From contig JAYKKI010000039.1 in assembly GCA_039881145.1 (NCBI GenBank), forward strand, positions 16,622,001 to 16,686,000: 64,000 bases of DNA. The letters run 5' to 3'. This DNA is from Druceiella hillmani. Taxonomy: Eukaryota; Arthropoda; Insecta; Lepidoptera; Hepialidae. Position numbers and translations under genes: made by a program. The notes under the pieces are model-generated. The model searched no databases. It was given only the letters and a program-made list of their open reading frames with translations, and was not told the origin of the DNA. Shown piece by piece: positions 48,260 to 59,665 of the stretch; position 1 is the stretch's first letter; every line of letters begins with the position of its first letter.

Positions 48260-48319
48260 ACGGTCTTCATAATTAAGTAATTTCTTATCGGCAAGAAATT
48301 GCTTAGTTATGAAGACCGT
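48260..48319. repeat. Hairpin with 27-base arms
   Basis: ACGGTCTTCATAATTAAGTA continues to 48286, the loop is about 6 bases, and the other arm is 48293-48319. The only two mismatches would be G-U pairs in RNA in one strand sense. A second small hairpin, TTACTTAGTT-ATG-AAACTAAGTAA, follows at once (48319-48342). This could be a small palindromic transposon or an RNA hairpin. Confidence 0.7.
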
Positions 48320-48342
48320 TACTTAGTTATGAAACTAAGTAA

Positions 48343-49114
48343 ATTCTTGTCTTCCTGCTCTGCAAGGGAAGTGATATAAAAATATCTTTTGAATCCTATC
48401 GATGCGGGCAGAGTATTTCGGAAATATTGGATATAATATCATACATCCGTATTCGAGCTGACAATAACTTGTAAAAAAAAAAAACTGTAATGACGTCCAC
48501 CTATATTTTGGGAAGTTTTTTGTAGGTTTTATTGGCTTGTATAATACTTTCAAACATTATTTTGAGGTGGTTACAATGTTTCAGTTTGTTTAACCGAAAC
48601 TACTTTTATGATCTAAGCGTCATAATATACCCTCTGTAATAATTAGTAACATAAACAGAGCTGGAATATTTTGCAGATATTCATATTATCTCAAAATTTA
48701 TTCACATATTATTTTAATGTGGTTTTAATGGTTTGAAACTTTAACACAAAAATTAATTTTGTCAATGTTCTCCGGTTTTATTACCAACTTGTGTTTGAGT
48801 GCCAACTCAAAATTTGAGCTTGAATACCAGATTTTTAATTCAATCATTACCGAATTTATGTTGGTATTATTCCGTTTGTGCACTTTTCAGTTTTAACTAA
48901 GAATTTTCCTAAAAGAATTAGATATTTCGGAATTAAAAGTAGCCTGTATCATTGCTCGGCCCGTCAACAGTCTCTGTGCAACAAATCACGTCAGTCCGTT
49001 GCTTCTTGCCACGTAAATGGAGGATAAACAAACACAATTTTATATTTGAATATTAGGATAATCCATGATAATAAACTACAAAGATATTTGCGTAATGCCT
49101 ATTAATATTATCAA
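48343..49114. other. Non-coding stretch, no gene seen
   Basis: AT-rich with short random frames only. Confidence 0.5.
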
Positions 49115-49120
49115 ATATAT

Positions 49121-49270
49121 TTGCTAATAGCCCACCCGAAGATGTTGTAATACAACGAAACGTAAATCGTGGTAAATAACTTAAAGGAAGTAGAAATAAT
49201 ACTACATCACGTAGTTTCAATTAATTGTGAATAATGAATTTCTACAAAATTAACGCCAAATATCTTCAAT
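49121..49270 (+). mobile_element. Hammerhead-core element, copy 4
   Basis: Starts TTGCTAATAGCCCACCC and retains GAAGATG, GTTGT-AAT-ACAAC, GAAA, then GTGGTAAATAACTTAAAGG, ACTACATCACGTAGTTTCAA and the 3' part TTCTACAAAATTAACGCC. The core has decayed: CTGAAGA is CCGAAGA and CCTAGGTC is CGTAAATC. It would not be expected to cleave. It gives the longest 3' extent of the family together with copy 1. Confidence 0.75.
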
Positions 49271-49389
49271 AGAAGATAAAACATTAATTACTTTTTAGCA
49301 TACTCGTTTGTCTATATCTTCTTTCTGTCAGTAGATAAGTGTATGAACTTAGCATATAATCCATCCAATGCTTATGATCAGCTATCCCA

Positions 49390-49760
49390 TTATCGGTAAA
49401 CATATAAAAAACCAGCTATGGCAGCTTGTAAAGCCGGATGTAGCAAAAAAGTCGTCAAAGACGATGTTAAAGTCGCAGCCAGGACGTCTGATATCGAGCA
49501 TAAATCGTTTTAAGGTCCCGCGCAATATATTATGCCCGTAATTGTCGCACGTCCTCCGTCGCCTACGCCGTGAGCATATAACGACATGTAAAACGCCCAT
49601 CCATTTCGCGTCAGCTTTAAGTGGCCAATCAAACATTCCGTATAAAGTATGATCGCGTCGGCTAATTTGCATTCAGATCAAATCTCGCCGCGCTTGCGTA
49701 ATTCGGCGTTTAAACGATTCTGATAAGCAGTAGGAAAACAATTTAAGCGTTATAACAATG
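49390..49760. promoter_or_regulatory. Candidate conserved non-coding element
   Basis: A 350-bp block of complex, balanced sequence with no recognised domain in its one frame. It includes a POU octamer ATTTGCAT (49665-49672) within GGCTAATTTGCATTCAG. It also has CGCGCAATATATTATGCCCG, TAATTGTCGCACGTC and TCATAAATCGTTTTAA-like homeodomain words. This texture is typical of insect developmental enhancers. Evidence is composition and motifs only. Confidence 0.3.
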
Positions 49761-49929
49761 ATTGAGGTAAGTGCCAGTAACACGAACCAGGAACACGATT
49801 GTCTCATGAATGAATCTACGTATTCTGAATACTGATAATTGCCATGATAACAGTGAATTACCGTCATTTTATTGGGATGAAGTGATGGTAGTTCTTATTT
49901 TATACCATACTTTACTGGATTCATTTTTT

Positions 49930-50460
49930 TTCTTCTTTGTCAGCACTACAGACTAAGGCTTTCCCAATCTGCTACCTCCAGGCAGTACGACTTGATGCAA
50001 GGTTTCTCCACCTGTTGACTCCCAAAATTTGTAAGTCTTTGTCTACACTGTCCAGCCATCTTATAGGTGGTCTTCCTCTTCGCCTTGTACCTTCAATATT
50101 CGTGAAAGTCAGGTTTTTAACTGGGTCCAGATCTTCCCGTCGAAAAACGTGTCCCAACCATCTGTTTCTGCAGGACTTGATTAGTCTCAAAATGGTTGCT
50201 TGCCTATATTTAGTATAAATTTCATTGTTATGTAAGCTTCTCTAGATATTATTTTCTTTGATTGCTCCAAAAGATTCTTGATCGAAGGATCTTGCTTTCA
50301 AAAATTAGTAGCCTATTCTATTCTGCTTTATTGATTGCCCAGGTTTCGCTGCCATACAAAATGATAGGTCTGATGAGAGTTTTATATAGATTTATTTTGA
50401 TTTGAGTTGTCTTTTGGACCATACTAACATGTGTTTGCCATCAATTTTACTGGACTACTC
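49930..50460 (-). mobile_element. Non-LTR reverse transcriptase C-terminus relic
   Basis: On the minus strand the order is SSDLSFCMAAKPGQSIKQNR (family ILYGSETWAINKAEQNR), FGAIKENNI*RSLHNNEIYT, RQATILRLIKSCRNRWLGHV, and GTRRRGRPPIRWLDSVDKDL. LGVNRWRNLASSRTAWR comes last. These match the C-terminal region of insect non-LTR elements. The last 72 codons (49972-50190) are open, and upstream there are stops and frame changes. A T-run at 49925-49935 (A-run on the coding strand) may be the tail. It is a separate family from the 13.6 kb type. Confidence 0.85.
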
Positions 50461-51884
50461 TTATTTTATACCAGTTACTCACCCTTTACCTGGAAATAGT
50501 AAAGACCAAAATCAAAGAAAAAAAATATGGGGAAGATAAACTTGTGCCAAATAAGGAATATCTCTTAGGGATGTTTCTAGTATTAATATTTGGAATATAA
50601 TGATTATGGACATTGTAAAAAATGTTTTGCTATTTCGACTCCTGTTGACAAATAACCTTAGTCAAATAAATACCTACGTTATAAAAGTAAAACATGTTTT
50701 TAATTTTTTTATTTTATTTTATGTAAAGGAGAAAAAAACAAACACTATTTTTGAAACATTCCATGAACTATAAACACGAAATAAGCTTGTGTTCTAAATT
50801 TCCAGAAATAACAAAGAAAAATAAGCACATTTATAAAATAACAAATAAAATACAAATATAAATGTGACATTGTTAACTCAATTAAGCAAAACAATATTTT
50901 GTTTGAAGAAGACATAAAATCGACGCGGAAAACATATGTAATTAACTTATAAATTAAATAAAGATTCAGTTATAATTTGGAAGTTATCTCTGTAAAGCGC
51001 TCTATTTAACTAATTTGGGAAAACAATAAATTTTAAAAAAGTCGCTGATTTTTTCGCTGCGCATGAATTTCACGGAGCCTGTTCTTCACGTTTGATCTAA
51101 ATTAAGGGCATTCTAAATTAAACGTGTTTCAGACAGTAAGACGTATGAAATTGTTAAATACATATGTGAAACTCTTTCTTCTCACTTCTTTACGCGCAAT
51201 ACATGGCTATTGCAGCTAGTGTGTCGGCGGCCGATAACTGCCGACTTTTGTTGGACAACGTCGATGTCCAACTTTCCATCGACTCAACGCATACGTTGGG
51301 GTGAGTCCGGAGTTGTTCAGATTTTTGATAGGACCGAATTTTTTATGACGTATGAGTTAAAGTATTAAATATTATATGGTCTGTTCCCTCAGATTATTGT
51401 CGGTCGCCTGCATTGCGTGTTAGGGTTGGAACTTAAATCTTTTTCTTAGTTGTGAAATGCAGGTCTGTATGTTATAACAACAAAAATCAATAAATTATTC
51501 TAAGGCCAGGAATGTTCGGTCTTCTAGTTTAGGGCCAGAAATTTAAGGGTAGTTTTAAGGAATTTATAAAAAAACAATAAAAATACTATTATTATGCATT
51601 TTTAAAACTTTTAGTAACGCTTATATAGCTTTTAACAAATTTCAAAAATGAAAATGTCATTACGAAATAAAAATTTAGTGTACAGTGTTACAGTGGACAC
51701 GATATTTCGACTTATATTCGACAGATTTACTTGATTTTTTTTGTGTTTTCAATACTGGATATGTTCGATATCGGCAAAATTATGAAAATGTACATTTTTT
51801 AAACAAAAAACTTTGCAAAAGACTTTATAAAATTGTCTAATGTGTCATTTTGCGATGTTTGTTTTCCTTTTTCTTAGCCCTACC
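50461..51884. other. Non-coding stretch with small inverted words
   Basis: AT-rich, except 51180-51310 and 51390-51430. In the first, GTTGGAC...GTCCAAC forms a hairpin near 51251-51273. In the second, GATTATTGTCGGTCGCCTGC repeats a word at 30177. The two patches may be opposite ends of one decayed non-autonomous transposon. No gene was seen. Confidence 0.4.
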
Positions 51885-51886
51885 AG

Positions 51887-52075
51887 CTATAACGACAACC
51901 TTGCTCTCGTAGGTTCGATGTCCAACGCCAGAAGAGCAATGTCACCGGCATAGGTGGTAACTGTTACATAATCTGAAATTGGCAGATCTGATGTATAGAA
52001 GTTGTGTAAGACCGGCCCAAGGATCGATCCTCGGGCCAAATATACTAACACACAAAAATTCGAGGTGTATTTCAA
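51887..52075 (-). mobile_element. Jockey-like reverse transcriptase core fragment
   Basis: On the minus strand ARGSILGPVLHNFYTSDLP is followed by TVTTYAGDIALLALDIEPT. This corresponds to the QGSxLGPxLYNxYTSDLP and YADDTALLA motifs of Jockey-type reverse transcriptases. The first catalytic Asp of YADD is Gly (YAGD) and the conserved Gln before GS is Arg. The fragment is short and bounded by unrelated sequence, so it is a dead remnant. Confidence 0.85.
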
Positions 52076-52514
52076 GGAGTATACGAGTGGACCTCTATTT
52101 AAATTCGTTCAGTAGGTTTTACGTGACTCGCGGTTAAAAGAACGGACAAAACCACACGCGGAAAAAAATTTCAAAGTGTCTTATTATTTTCAAGAATTTT
52201 GGAGAAGGAAACTTTGGTGCGAAGAAAAATTACTTTCAATCCTATGGATCATGGAAAGGGTTATTTTTAAAAATTCTAAAAATATTTTTTTCAGAATTTC
52301 AAACATACTGATTCTAGAGATATTGTGAAAATGTCTACGAAAACGTGTTACATTGTCTCCCCCATTTCCCAAGCCGTTGATGTCAAAATTATAAAAAAAA
52401 ATTCCAACTAGAAGTTTACCTAAAGTTTATTGGAAAACTACAACTTCATAATTTACAAGAAATTTACGACACTTTGTTTATAAATAAATGAAATACAAAA
52501 CGATGTATTAATAT

Positions 52515-53010
52515 AGTGAAAATGCCATTTACAAATAGTTTGCTGTGTACAAATAATTTACCATGTACCTTTAAATGTCCAAACTTTTAAACGTATCTAA
52601 GTGTGCGCGTAACCTTGCATACTTGCGTTCTATTCATACTTAACAGGATGTCTGTCATACTGTCTCATTATAAGAAGTATAGATAATGAAACTTCTAAAT
52701 GTATTAATATAATGTCATTTACGAATCGTTTGCTGTATATAAATAATTTACCGTATAAATGTATTAACATAATGTTATTTACAAATCGTTTGCTGTATAT
52801 AAATAATTTACCGTATAAATGTATTAACATAATGTTATTTACAAATCGTTTGCTGTATATAAATAATTTACCATGTACTTTTAAATGTCCAAACTTTTAA
52901 AGGTAGCTAAGTGTGCGCATAACCCTACTTGCGTTCTATTTATACTTAACAGGATGTTTGTCATACTGTCTCATCATAAGAATTGTAGATAAGGAAACTT
53001 CTAAAATCTA
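52515..53010. repeat. Nested tandem duplication with 60-bp units
   Basis: Three near-identical 60-bp units (AATGTATTAACATAATGTTA, TTTACAAATCGTTTGCTGTA, TATAAATAATTTACCGTATA) lie at 52699-52880. They sit between two copies of a roughly 160-bp flank containing CTTTTAAATGTCCAAACTTT, CTTAACAGGATGTYTGTCAT and ACTGTCTCAT (52560-52700 and 52870-53000). The 20-residue periodic frame is a by-product of the 60-bp unit. Confidence 0.85.
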
Positions 53011-53509
53011 TTATTGGAAAGTCGACATTGATATACGATGGAAAACGATTAATTTTCAATTTCGCTAATACAGAAAGTGGTAGATTCTCATCGCTAACTT
53101 CAAGTTACGGAGTCATTCCAGGCAAACGGGTACTTATATAAAATTAAACCTGTACAGAGTAGACGCCCGCGCCAGGTGTCTCCCTGGCGCCATTCCAAAC
53201 CGGATTGGACAGCCTTGTATAGCTCTTATCTTGCCGCAATAGGTCAATGGATGTCTAGAGTCATACGCGTTACCGCAGGACCTCTGCCCGAACACCGAAC
53301 CACTAAACCGTTAGATATATTAATAATTTGGAGCGCATATATGCACTGGCTTTGTCAATAAGTAATAGTTAACTTGGGAGCCATTGTCCGTCATGAATGT
53401 ACAAAGGACTTTTTTTATCTGTCGAAATTGATTGTATAAAAAAAAATAATTGATGTAACAAAAATAATAATAAAATTCACGAACGATAAAAGGCAACATT
53501 TTTCACTGG

Positions 53510-53950
53510 TATGGATTGCCTAGATTGTCTTCTTGCGAGCATACTGAATGTGACGATGTACTCGTATCTAGTGAGAATCTGTTCAAGCCTTATTATACCA
53601 AATTTTAAGGTTTCGTCCCTAAAAATGAATAAACCCTTTACGTATTTGGTTGTCCGTCTGTCCGTCAAAGCCCTTTTCAGAAACTATTTGCGTTATTTTA
53701 CCATAGTCTTATTCACTGATCATTAAAACCTATAGGGTACTTTCGGTCGACCAACAATCTTGAAAGTCGGTATAATGGGAGGTCTTATAGGATAATAAAT
53801 ATACATTTTTTTATATACGTGCAATATTTCTTTATTTATACCATAGTTTCACTTACGGATCATCAAAACTTATAAGGTACTTCCGGTGGACCTAAAATCT
53901 TGAAACTCGGTGCAGTGGGAGGTTTGATAGCACAGCTAAAGGCAAAAATG
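53510..53950. repeat. Diverged duplication, period about 141 bp
   Basis: ACCATAGT, GATCATYAAAACYTATA, GGTACTTYCGGT, ATCTTGAAA and GTGGGAGGT-like words occur in the same order at 53699-53790 and 53841-53932. The upstream part has TTGTCCGTCTGTCCGTCAAAG, a motif common in insect dispersed repeats. No protein is supported. Confidence 0.65.
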
Positions 53951-54295
53951 AATGATTTCTAATTCTACGTGGAACTACCTTTTTTTAAATATTCGCCTGT
54001 GAAAGATATAGTAGATAATACATTTAAGTTCTGAAAAGTTAAAATTTTGTAAATAGTTTAATAAAAAAGCCATGTAAATGCTAAGGATATTATATGTTTA
54101 CAAATAGTGTGCTATAAGTGGTTAGAAGACTTTTTAAATTTCCAAATTGGGCCCTACATAATAAATATGAAAAACTACCGCCAATATCATTAATAATTAA
54201 AACCATTACGATCACCTATTCAAAAAACATTAAAACATCGTGGATGATGTTTAGCTGGAGAATCTAGTGTTAAGATGTCACGTACAAGGGCATAT

Positions 54296-54336
54296 GCAAC
54301 GGTGCTATTGCGGTCCCATCACAATAGCACCGTTGC
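54296..54336. repeat. Perfect hairpin, 15-bp arms, 11-base loop
   Basis: GCAACGGTGCTATTG (54296-54310) and CAATAGCACCGTTGC (54322-54336) are exact inverses. The arms are GC-richer than the surroundings. Confidence 0.9.
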
Positions 54337-54454
54337 GTCATTGCTGATAAATTTATAATCCTTACATTACATAATTATTTTCAGATAAACAAAGAGAAGT
54401 AACACCGAGAAATACACACGTACTCGAAAATTTGTGAATCGATCAAGATTCAGT

Positions 54455-54560
54455 TCTGCGCCTACCTGTTTACCTGCTGCGTTTCGGTGACTACTTGAAC
54501 GGTTAACGGCCGTTTAATCAGGTTCGACAGGTATATGTTATCGTCTCGCCTTGTTTACGT
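54455..54560. promoter_or_regulatory. Cluster of CAGGTA and forkhead words
   Basis: In about 100 bp there are CTACCTG (CAGGTAG on the minus strand, 54462), TTTACCTG (CAGGTAAA on the minus strand), and CAGGTAT (54528-54534). TGTTTAC occurs twice (near 54467 and 54552). CAGGTA words are Zelda/TAGteam sites in flies. No frame is present. The reading as an early enhancer is an inference. Confidence 0.25.
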
Positions 54561-55029
54561 CGCTTCCCTAACTGACACAGAGATGTTTTAAACAATACTT
54601 ACTTCGATGTTTTTAATAGTTTTTGTCTGGCCCGTTTTAGATCTCGGTCATTTATATTTTTGGGCATATCGGTTACAGTGTTGTATTATTTAAACCAATC
54701 ATACTGAGTTTTTGATACGGATCATAAAATAATACGTAATGAAATAAAATAATAGGCTTCGTCTCTATTTTTAACTAGAGATTTGTGTAGTTTTTTAATT
54801 TAATAAATTTTCTAAAATGTTTTGCGTAATCCTGCCCGAAACCACCCAAATGAGTAAACGTTATTATTTTCAGGTGCCAATGATCAATTTTAATATTTCC
54901 TAAATCTTCAAATCTGGCGTTTAATTACTTGGATAAAGCAGGTAAGTAACTTAAAATAACAGCTAAAGCAAGTGAAATTATCTGTTAATAGAATGATGGC
55001 GTGCATTAGACGGGCCCTCGGGCCGTCCA

Positions 55030-55575
55030 TGCCGGACTGCATTTAATAGTTAGCGGACCGTATTTGCTCATCGAGTTCCATGCAATAGATCAGCGGGCCG
55101 CATGTAACAGATGAACGGGCCGCATGTAATCGATCAGCAGGTCGCATGTAATATAACAGCGGGCCGCATGCAATAGGTCAGCGGACCGCTTGAAACATAT
55201 GAGCGAGCCGCATGTAATGGGTCAGTAAGTGGAATGTAATAGATCAGCGGGCCGTATATAAAAGATCAGCGGACTGCATGTAATAGGTCAGCGGTCCGCA
55301 TGAAATATATGAGCGGTCCGCATATAGTAGGTCAAAGGGCCACATGTAATAGGTCGGTGAGTCGCCTGTAATATGTAAGCGGTATGCATGTAATAGGTCA
55401 GTGGGCCACATGTAATAGTTAGGCGATTCTCAAGTAATAAATGGACAAGCGGGCCGCATGTAATAGGTTAGCGAGTCGCATGTAATATATGAACGGGTCC
55501 GCATATAATACGGTCAGCAGGACGCAAGAAATATATCAACGGGCCGCATATAATAGATCTCCCGGTCGCACGCGG
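55030..55575. repeat. GC-rich minisatellite, 22-bp units, about 24 copies
   Basis: The unit reads AGGTCAGCGGGCCGCATGTA plus AT, with many variants (GATCAGCGGACCGC, ATGAGCGGTCCGCA). The copies are diverged and the unit is not a multiple of three. Each unit has a near-palindromic GCGGNCCGC core, unusual in this AT-rich setting. A palindrome, GACGGGCCCTCGGGCCGTC, lies just upstream (55009-55027). Confidence 0.9.
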
Positions 55576-56329
55576 CCCCCGGGTCGCAGATTACGCATAT
55601 TAATTAAAACGGTAAAAAGAGTACGGTTTCAGAATTGCACAGCTTTTAACGCGTGTGTTATACTGATTATGAGGTACATAGAGAAAGAGTCTTATTAGTA
55701 CACAGAGGTCTATTTCAAGAATGTTATGTCCCAACAATGTCAACCGAAACTCAACAACACTTTCTTTTACATTTTACTAAGCCTGTGAAAAATGAATCAA
55801 CCAATAAAGTGGCATTAAGATTAATTTTATGAATCATAATTTCAACGTATGAGCTGACGAGTTATGAAAATTTTTTTGAGAAATATTAAAAATTACCTGT
55901 TGAAACTCACCTTTAGACAAAGAGGGCAATACTGAACAATAACATCGTTTTTCCGTCTAGTAACGCGTTGTTCAATTTAAACATTTCCAAAGTTGAGTTG
56001 AAAATATAAATTTGCCAATATATTGTTCATGAAAAATTTATATGGTTATTATATGCGGGGTCCTGTATCCATTAATCTCTCGAACTCGATGTTCAAACTA
56101 AACAATAAATTTAACCAATTAATTGTGACAAAAACTTATATTTTCTTTATTCCTTTCAATGCCCATTACTGAATTAATACGTTTTGCTACACTATATAAT
56201 TTGGCCTCAAATGTTGTATATAGTTTCTTGGAACAAACAAAGTATTAATAATACGACCTTCTAATAAACTCGAAACTTCTAATCCAGGTTGGTCTGTTTC
56301 ACATAAAAAAAGTTAAAATTAAAAATGGC
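55576..56329. other. Non-coding stretch, no gene seen
   Basis: AT-rich with no supported frames or repeats. Confidence 0.5.
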
Positions 56330-56590
56330 CGCCGCAATGCCGCCAACCCGCCAAACGACAATGGGCGCCGATCATATTTCTGACCAAGGCGCCGATTTGC
56401 ATAAATATACCATTAATAAAGAATTTTCACACGTGCGCCAACAAAAAAGGGATGACCAAAAAGTAAAGCTTGAAATAAAATAAATAAAAAGTCTGACACA
56501 TAGGCGGCGGGACGCGCCACAGGTATCTGCCCCGTTGTTCACCTTTATATGCATAACTTTCATCCTATCCAGCAAAGCAGCGCTTTCCAA
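56330..56590. promoter_or_regulatory. Candidate regulatory island with POU octamer
   Basis: Complex sequence beginning AATGGCCGCCGCAATGCCGC, then CGATTTGCATAAATATACC with an exact octamer ATTTGCAT (56395-56402), and a GC-rich part at 56500-56540. The 73-codon minus-strand frame has no known domain. GGCCATTTT on the minus strand resembles a Pleiohomeotic (GCCAT) site. It is motif-based only. Confidence 0.28.
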
Positions 56591-58570
56591 CATTTAGATA
56601 GAGTTTCATTAATTGCTTACACTTAAGAGTGTACGAAAGTTCCTAACTTCCCGTAATTTTTGAGTTTATACAAATTGCCTTCAGGAGACTTCCATTAAAC
56701 ATGGTTTTAGGGCAGTGGGATGTCTGCGACAGGCTATGTTATGCTTCATGGGCTGAGAGGTGTTTATGCTATGTAGTTTTATGCTTTATGTAATTTAATA
56801 TATAAAATAATAAAAAGTCAAAATTAATAAAGTTACTTGTAAATTGTTAAATACCTAGTTATTTAATTTGCCTTAACGCAGTAAAATTTTAATTAACATT
56901 ATCAATGTAATGATTTGCTCACTCATAGAAAGCAATTGCCTTTTAGAAACTAAATGAAAACTATGTTCTATCTTTAGAAGAGTGATGGGTCAAGACTAAC
57001 GATATAGCAGGCTACATAGAGGAGGGAGTAGTGGGTTGAAAATAGTCTAAAAAAGACCACGTGGCTTATGAAAGTCTCCTTATGAATGATAATAACGGCG
57101 TTATAATACAACATATTTTAGATATAAACAATGATCCACCTTTATAATTTATTCTATGAGGTGCTATTTGCTGATTGGCCGTTTTCACAACTTGTCTAAT
57201 AACTATATATAGCACCGACCGTTCATAACAACTTTCATTCGACGACACGTGCTGCTAAAAATTATACGATGAATGTGAAAAAAAACATAAAAACACTGAA
57301 AAATGTCAATATTAAGTGATGGCAATTTGGAATTTCATCATCCCAGTTGTTTTTCTCAATTCATGATTAATTTTCATTAAAAATTCATCACAAGTGACAC
57401 ACGTATTATTTATTACATTTACAAATGGGGTGTTCATATGTGTTAAACATAAGCACGAAGTAGTAAACTGTGTACATATGTTGATTGGTTAAACGTAAAT
57501 ATAACCATAAAAAGTGCACACCATTTCTAAAATGGAATAATATTTTTCCACCTGGTTAAATATAGGACATAATAACTTTGCAGCTGGTAACAGACTACCA
57601 TCAAAGCTTACATCCATCTTTTCTACCTTGTATTTTATCTATTTGTATGTAATATTAGTACCAATATTTTGCTGTTGCTCCCGAGAGTTGATTCGAAATA
57701 TGCCAAAGAGAACAATTGACTAAAATATCACCTCTGTAATCATCATATTCCATTTATATAATTTCCTTGTAAATATTTATAGGTTTTCTTAATGCGACAA
57801 GATTACGTAAAATTGGCTATACGAAACGCAGTCCTCACACGAGTCTAGCCTTTATGTCTTTCTCGATGCTTATTAAACATACTTTCACCTCTTAAGGGTT
57901 GGATTTCTGGAAAACATTTGGTGAATGTCTACGCTATCAAAAATATTACTGAAAATTTTTGAATATGATACAGAGAGTTTTTAGGATAGACGTATAGACG
58001 GATGAACGGAAGTACGGCCGTATGGATGGATATAATGTAATTTTAAAATTTCTTCTATTTACGAAGGAATTCTAGAAAACGAAGAATTAGGTGTAAACGT
58101 CGAATGAAATTACTTAATTTTTTTAAACAGCACATCTGAGATGTGGCGTGCTAAATTTTGAGGACCGGTCCCAAAACGAGGCGTCTGCGAAGATGCGCCT
58201 CGCAGCTGGCCAACCGCATCTCGTTATGCCCACAACCACTTGTTGACACACGATTCCATTGAACAAAACGACGCCTTGATCCTATTCTCCATGTAAAGAG
58301 GAATCCATAAAACATGTTATTATTTCCTTACGCGTCAAACTTTAAAAAGTTTCAATAAATGTTACTAAATATTTACACGCATCAATTGTCAAAAATGTTC
58401 TTTCAGACATGATTTCTCGAAAATAGGAAGATTTGGACCGAGATCGTCATAGAGGTTAGATATCTTCAAGAACGGAAGTGCTATGATGTAGGCAAGGAAA
58501 GATAACATTATGATAATTTCTGACTTTATGTAATTAGATAAAAAAGGATCTAATACTCGTAAAACATTGA
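56591..58570. other. Non-coding stretch, no gene seen
   Basis: AT-rich. A GC-richer patch at 58150-58250 contains the inverted pair CGAGGCG / CGCCTCG and an E-box CAGCTG. It may be a small regulatory element. No gene is supported. Confidence 0.45.
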
Positions 58571-58571
58571 A

Positions 58572-58790
58572 TGATTATAAGATTTTATTTCAAGAACCTT
58601 TTCAATTCTTGATGGACAGTTTTGTTTATTATGAGATTTTGTTTTAAGAACATTTTCAATCCTTGATGGATATTTTCGTTTATTACAAGACTTTATTTCA
58701 AGAATATTTTCAATCCTTGATGGACATTTCGTTTATTACAAGATTTTACGTCGAAAACATTTTCGATCAGTGATGAATATTTAGGTTCAT
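58572..58790. repeat. Minisatellite, about 56-bp units x4
   Basis: Units share TTTCGTTTATTACAAGATTT, TATTTCAAGAACATTTTCAA and TCCTTGATGGA. The last unit is more diverged (TTCGATCAGTGATGAA). Confidence 0.9.
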
Positions 58791-59289
58791 CATTTCACAG
58801 CTGACAGATGTGAAACATATAAATTTTTTTATACATTTATATTGAAATACTTTGATTTCAACGAATTCAATACACAAAAAAGAAATATTCAGATAGTTGT
58901 TAATAATAAAAGGTAAATAAAATTTTATTATTTTATTTTTATGAAATAATTTATCACATCAATATTTCCTACCGATCTATTGAAAATATGTTTTTAATTT
59001 TATAATACTGTTGGTTAAGACATGAAGAGGGCCCGATGGCACGTCGTGACGTACCATTAGAAAGTTTTAATTCCCATCCAAACGCGCCATCAAACGTTTC
59101 ACATCAAAAACCTTGTAATGTTTCGATTTCTTATAAACATTTAATCCTATTTTATATTATTACATAAAGTCAAACAAAAATCGTTGCCTTTTCACCATGG
59201 CATAACTGCTCTTGGAGAGCTCTAGCCTCCCTGAAAATAATTTTCTAGTTCTTCCTATCGTTGCTCTATTCTACCGATTTGTTATATCC

Positions 59290-59665
59290 AACTTTTTTAT
59301 TGTAGTTTTTCTCATTTTCATCAGTCTATCTCTTGCAAGATGTGCCTACCTTCCATCTCCCTTAGGGTGTTCCTCGATTAAATTTATAACAGACTGACAG
59401 TGAATTGTTATCCATTCTTTCAAGTCTTACCTCTATGGAAAATTGAATTTCCATATTTTATTTATGATGTCGATATCCCTAAAAAGTCTCTGTATTTCCA
59501 CATTTTTCCTAATTCTCGAGATATTATTGTCCTAAAACTCTCCAAAGATTTTTAGTAATATTTTCCTCTCATAATAACAGCATCGTTTTCACCTATTTGG
59601 GTTAATATCCAGGTTTCAGTAACACAGTTCATAATCCGTCATATTACAGTTTTGTATAGTTAGAT
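59290..59665 (-). mobile_element. Non-LTR reverse transcriptase C-terminal relic
   Basis: On the minus strand pieces read TIQNCNMTDYELCY*NLDINP, ERKILLKIFGEF, DNNISRIRKNVEIQRLFRDI and DIINKIWKFNF. They follow YKTVIRPVVMYGSETWxLxK...ERKILRKIFGPV.ENGIWRIRYNxELYxLYxDxDIVxFIK of insect non-LTR elements. It is related to the 50 kb copy but more decayed. There are many stops. Confidence 0.7.

Noticed and set aside
49937..50218. 93-codon plus-strand frame
   Set aside because: It is antisense to the clear non-LTR reverse transcriptase relic on the minus strand.
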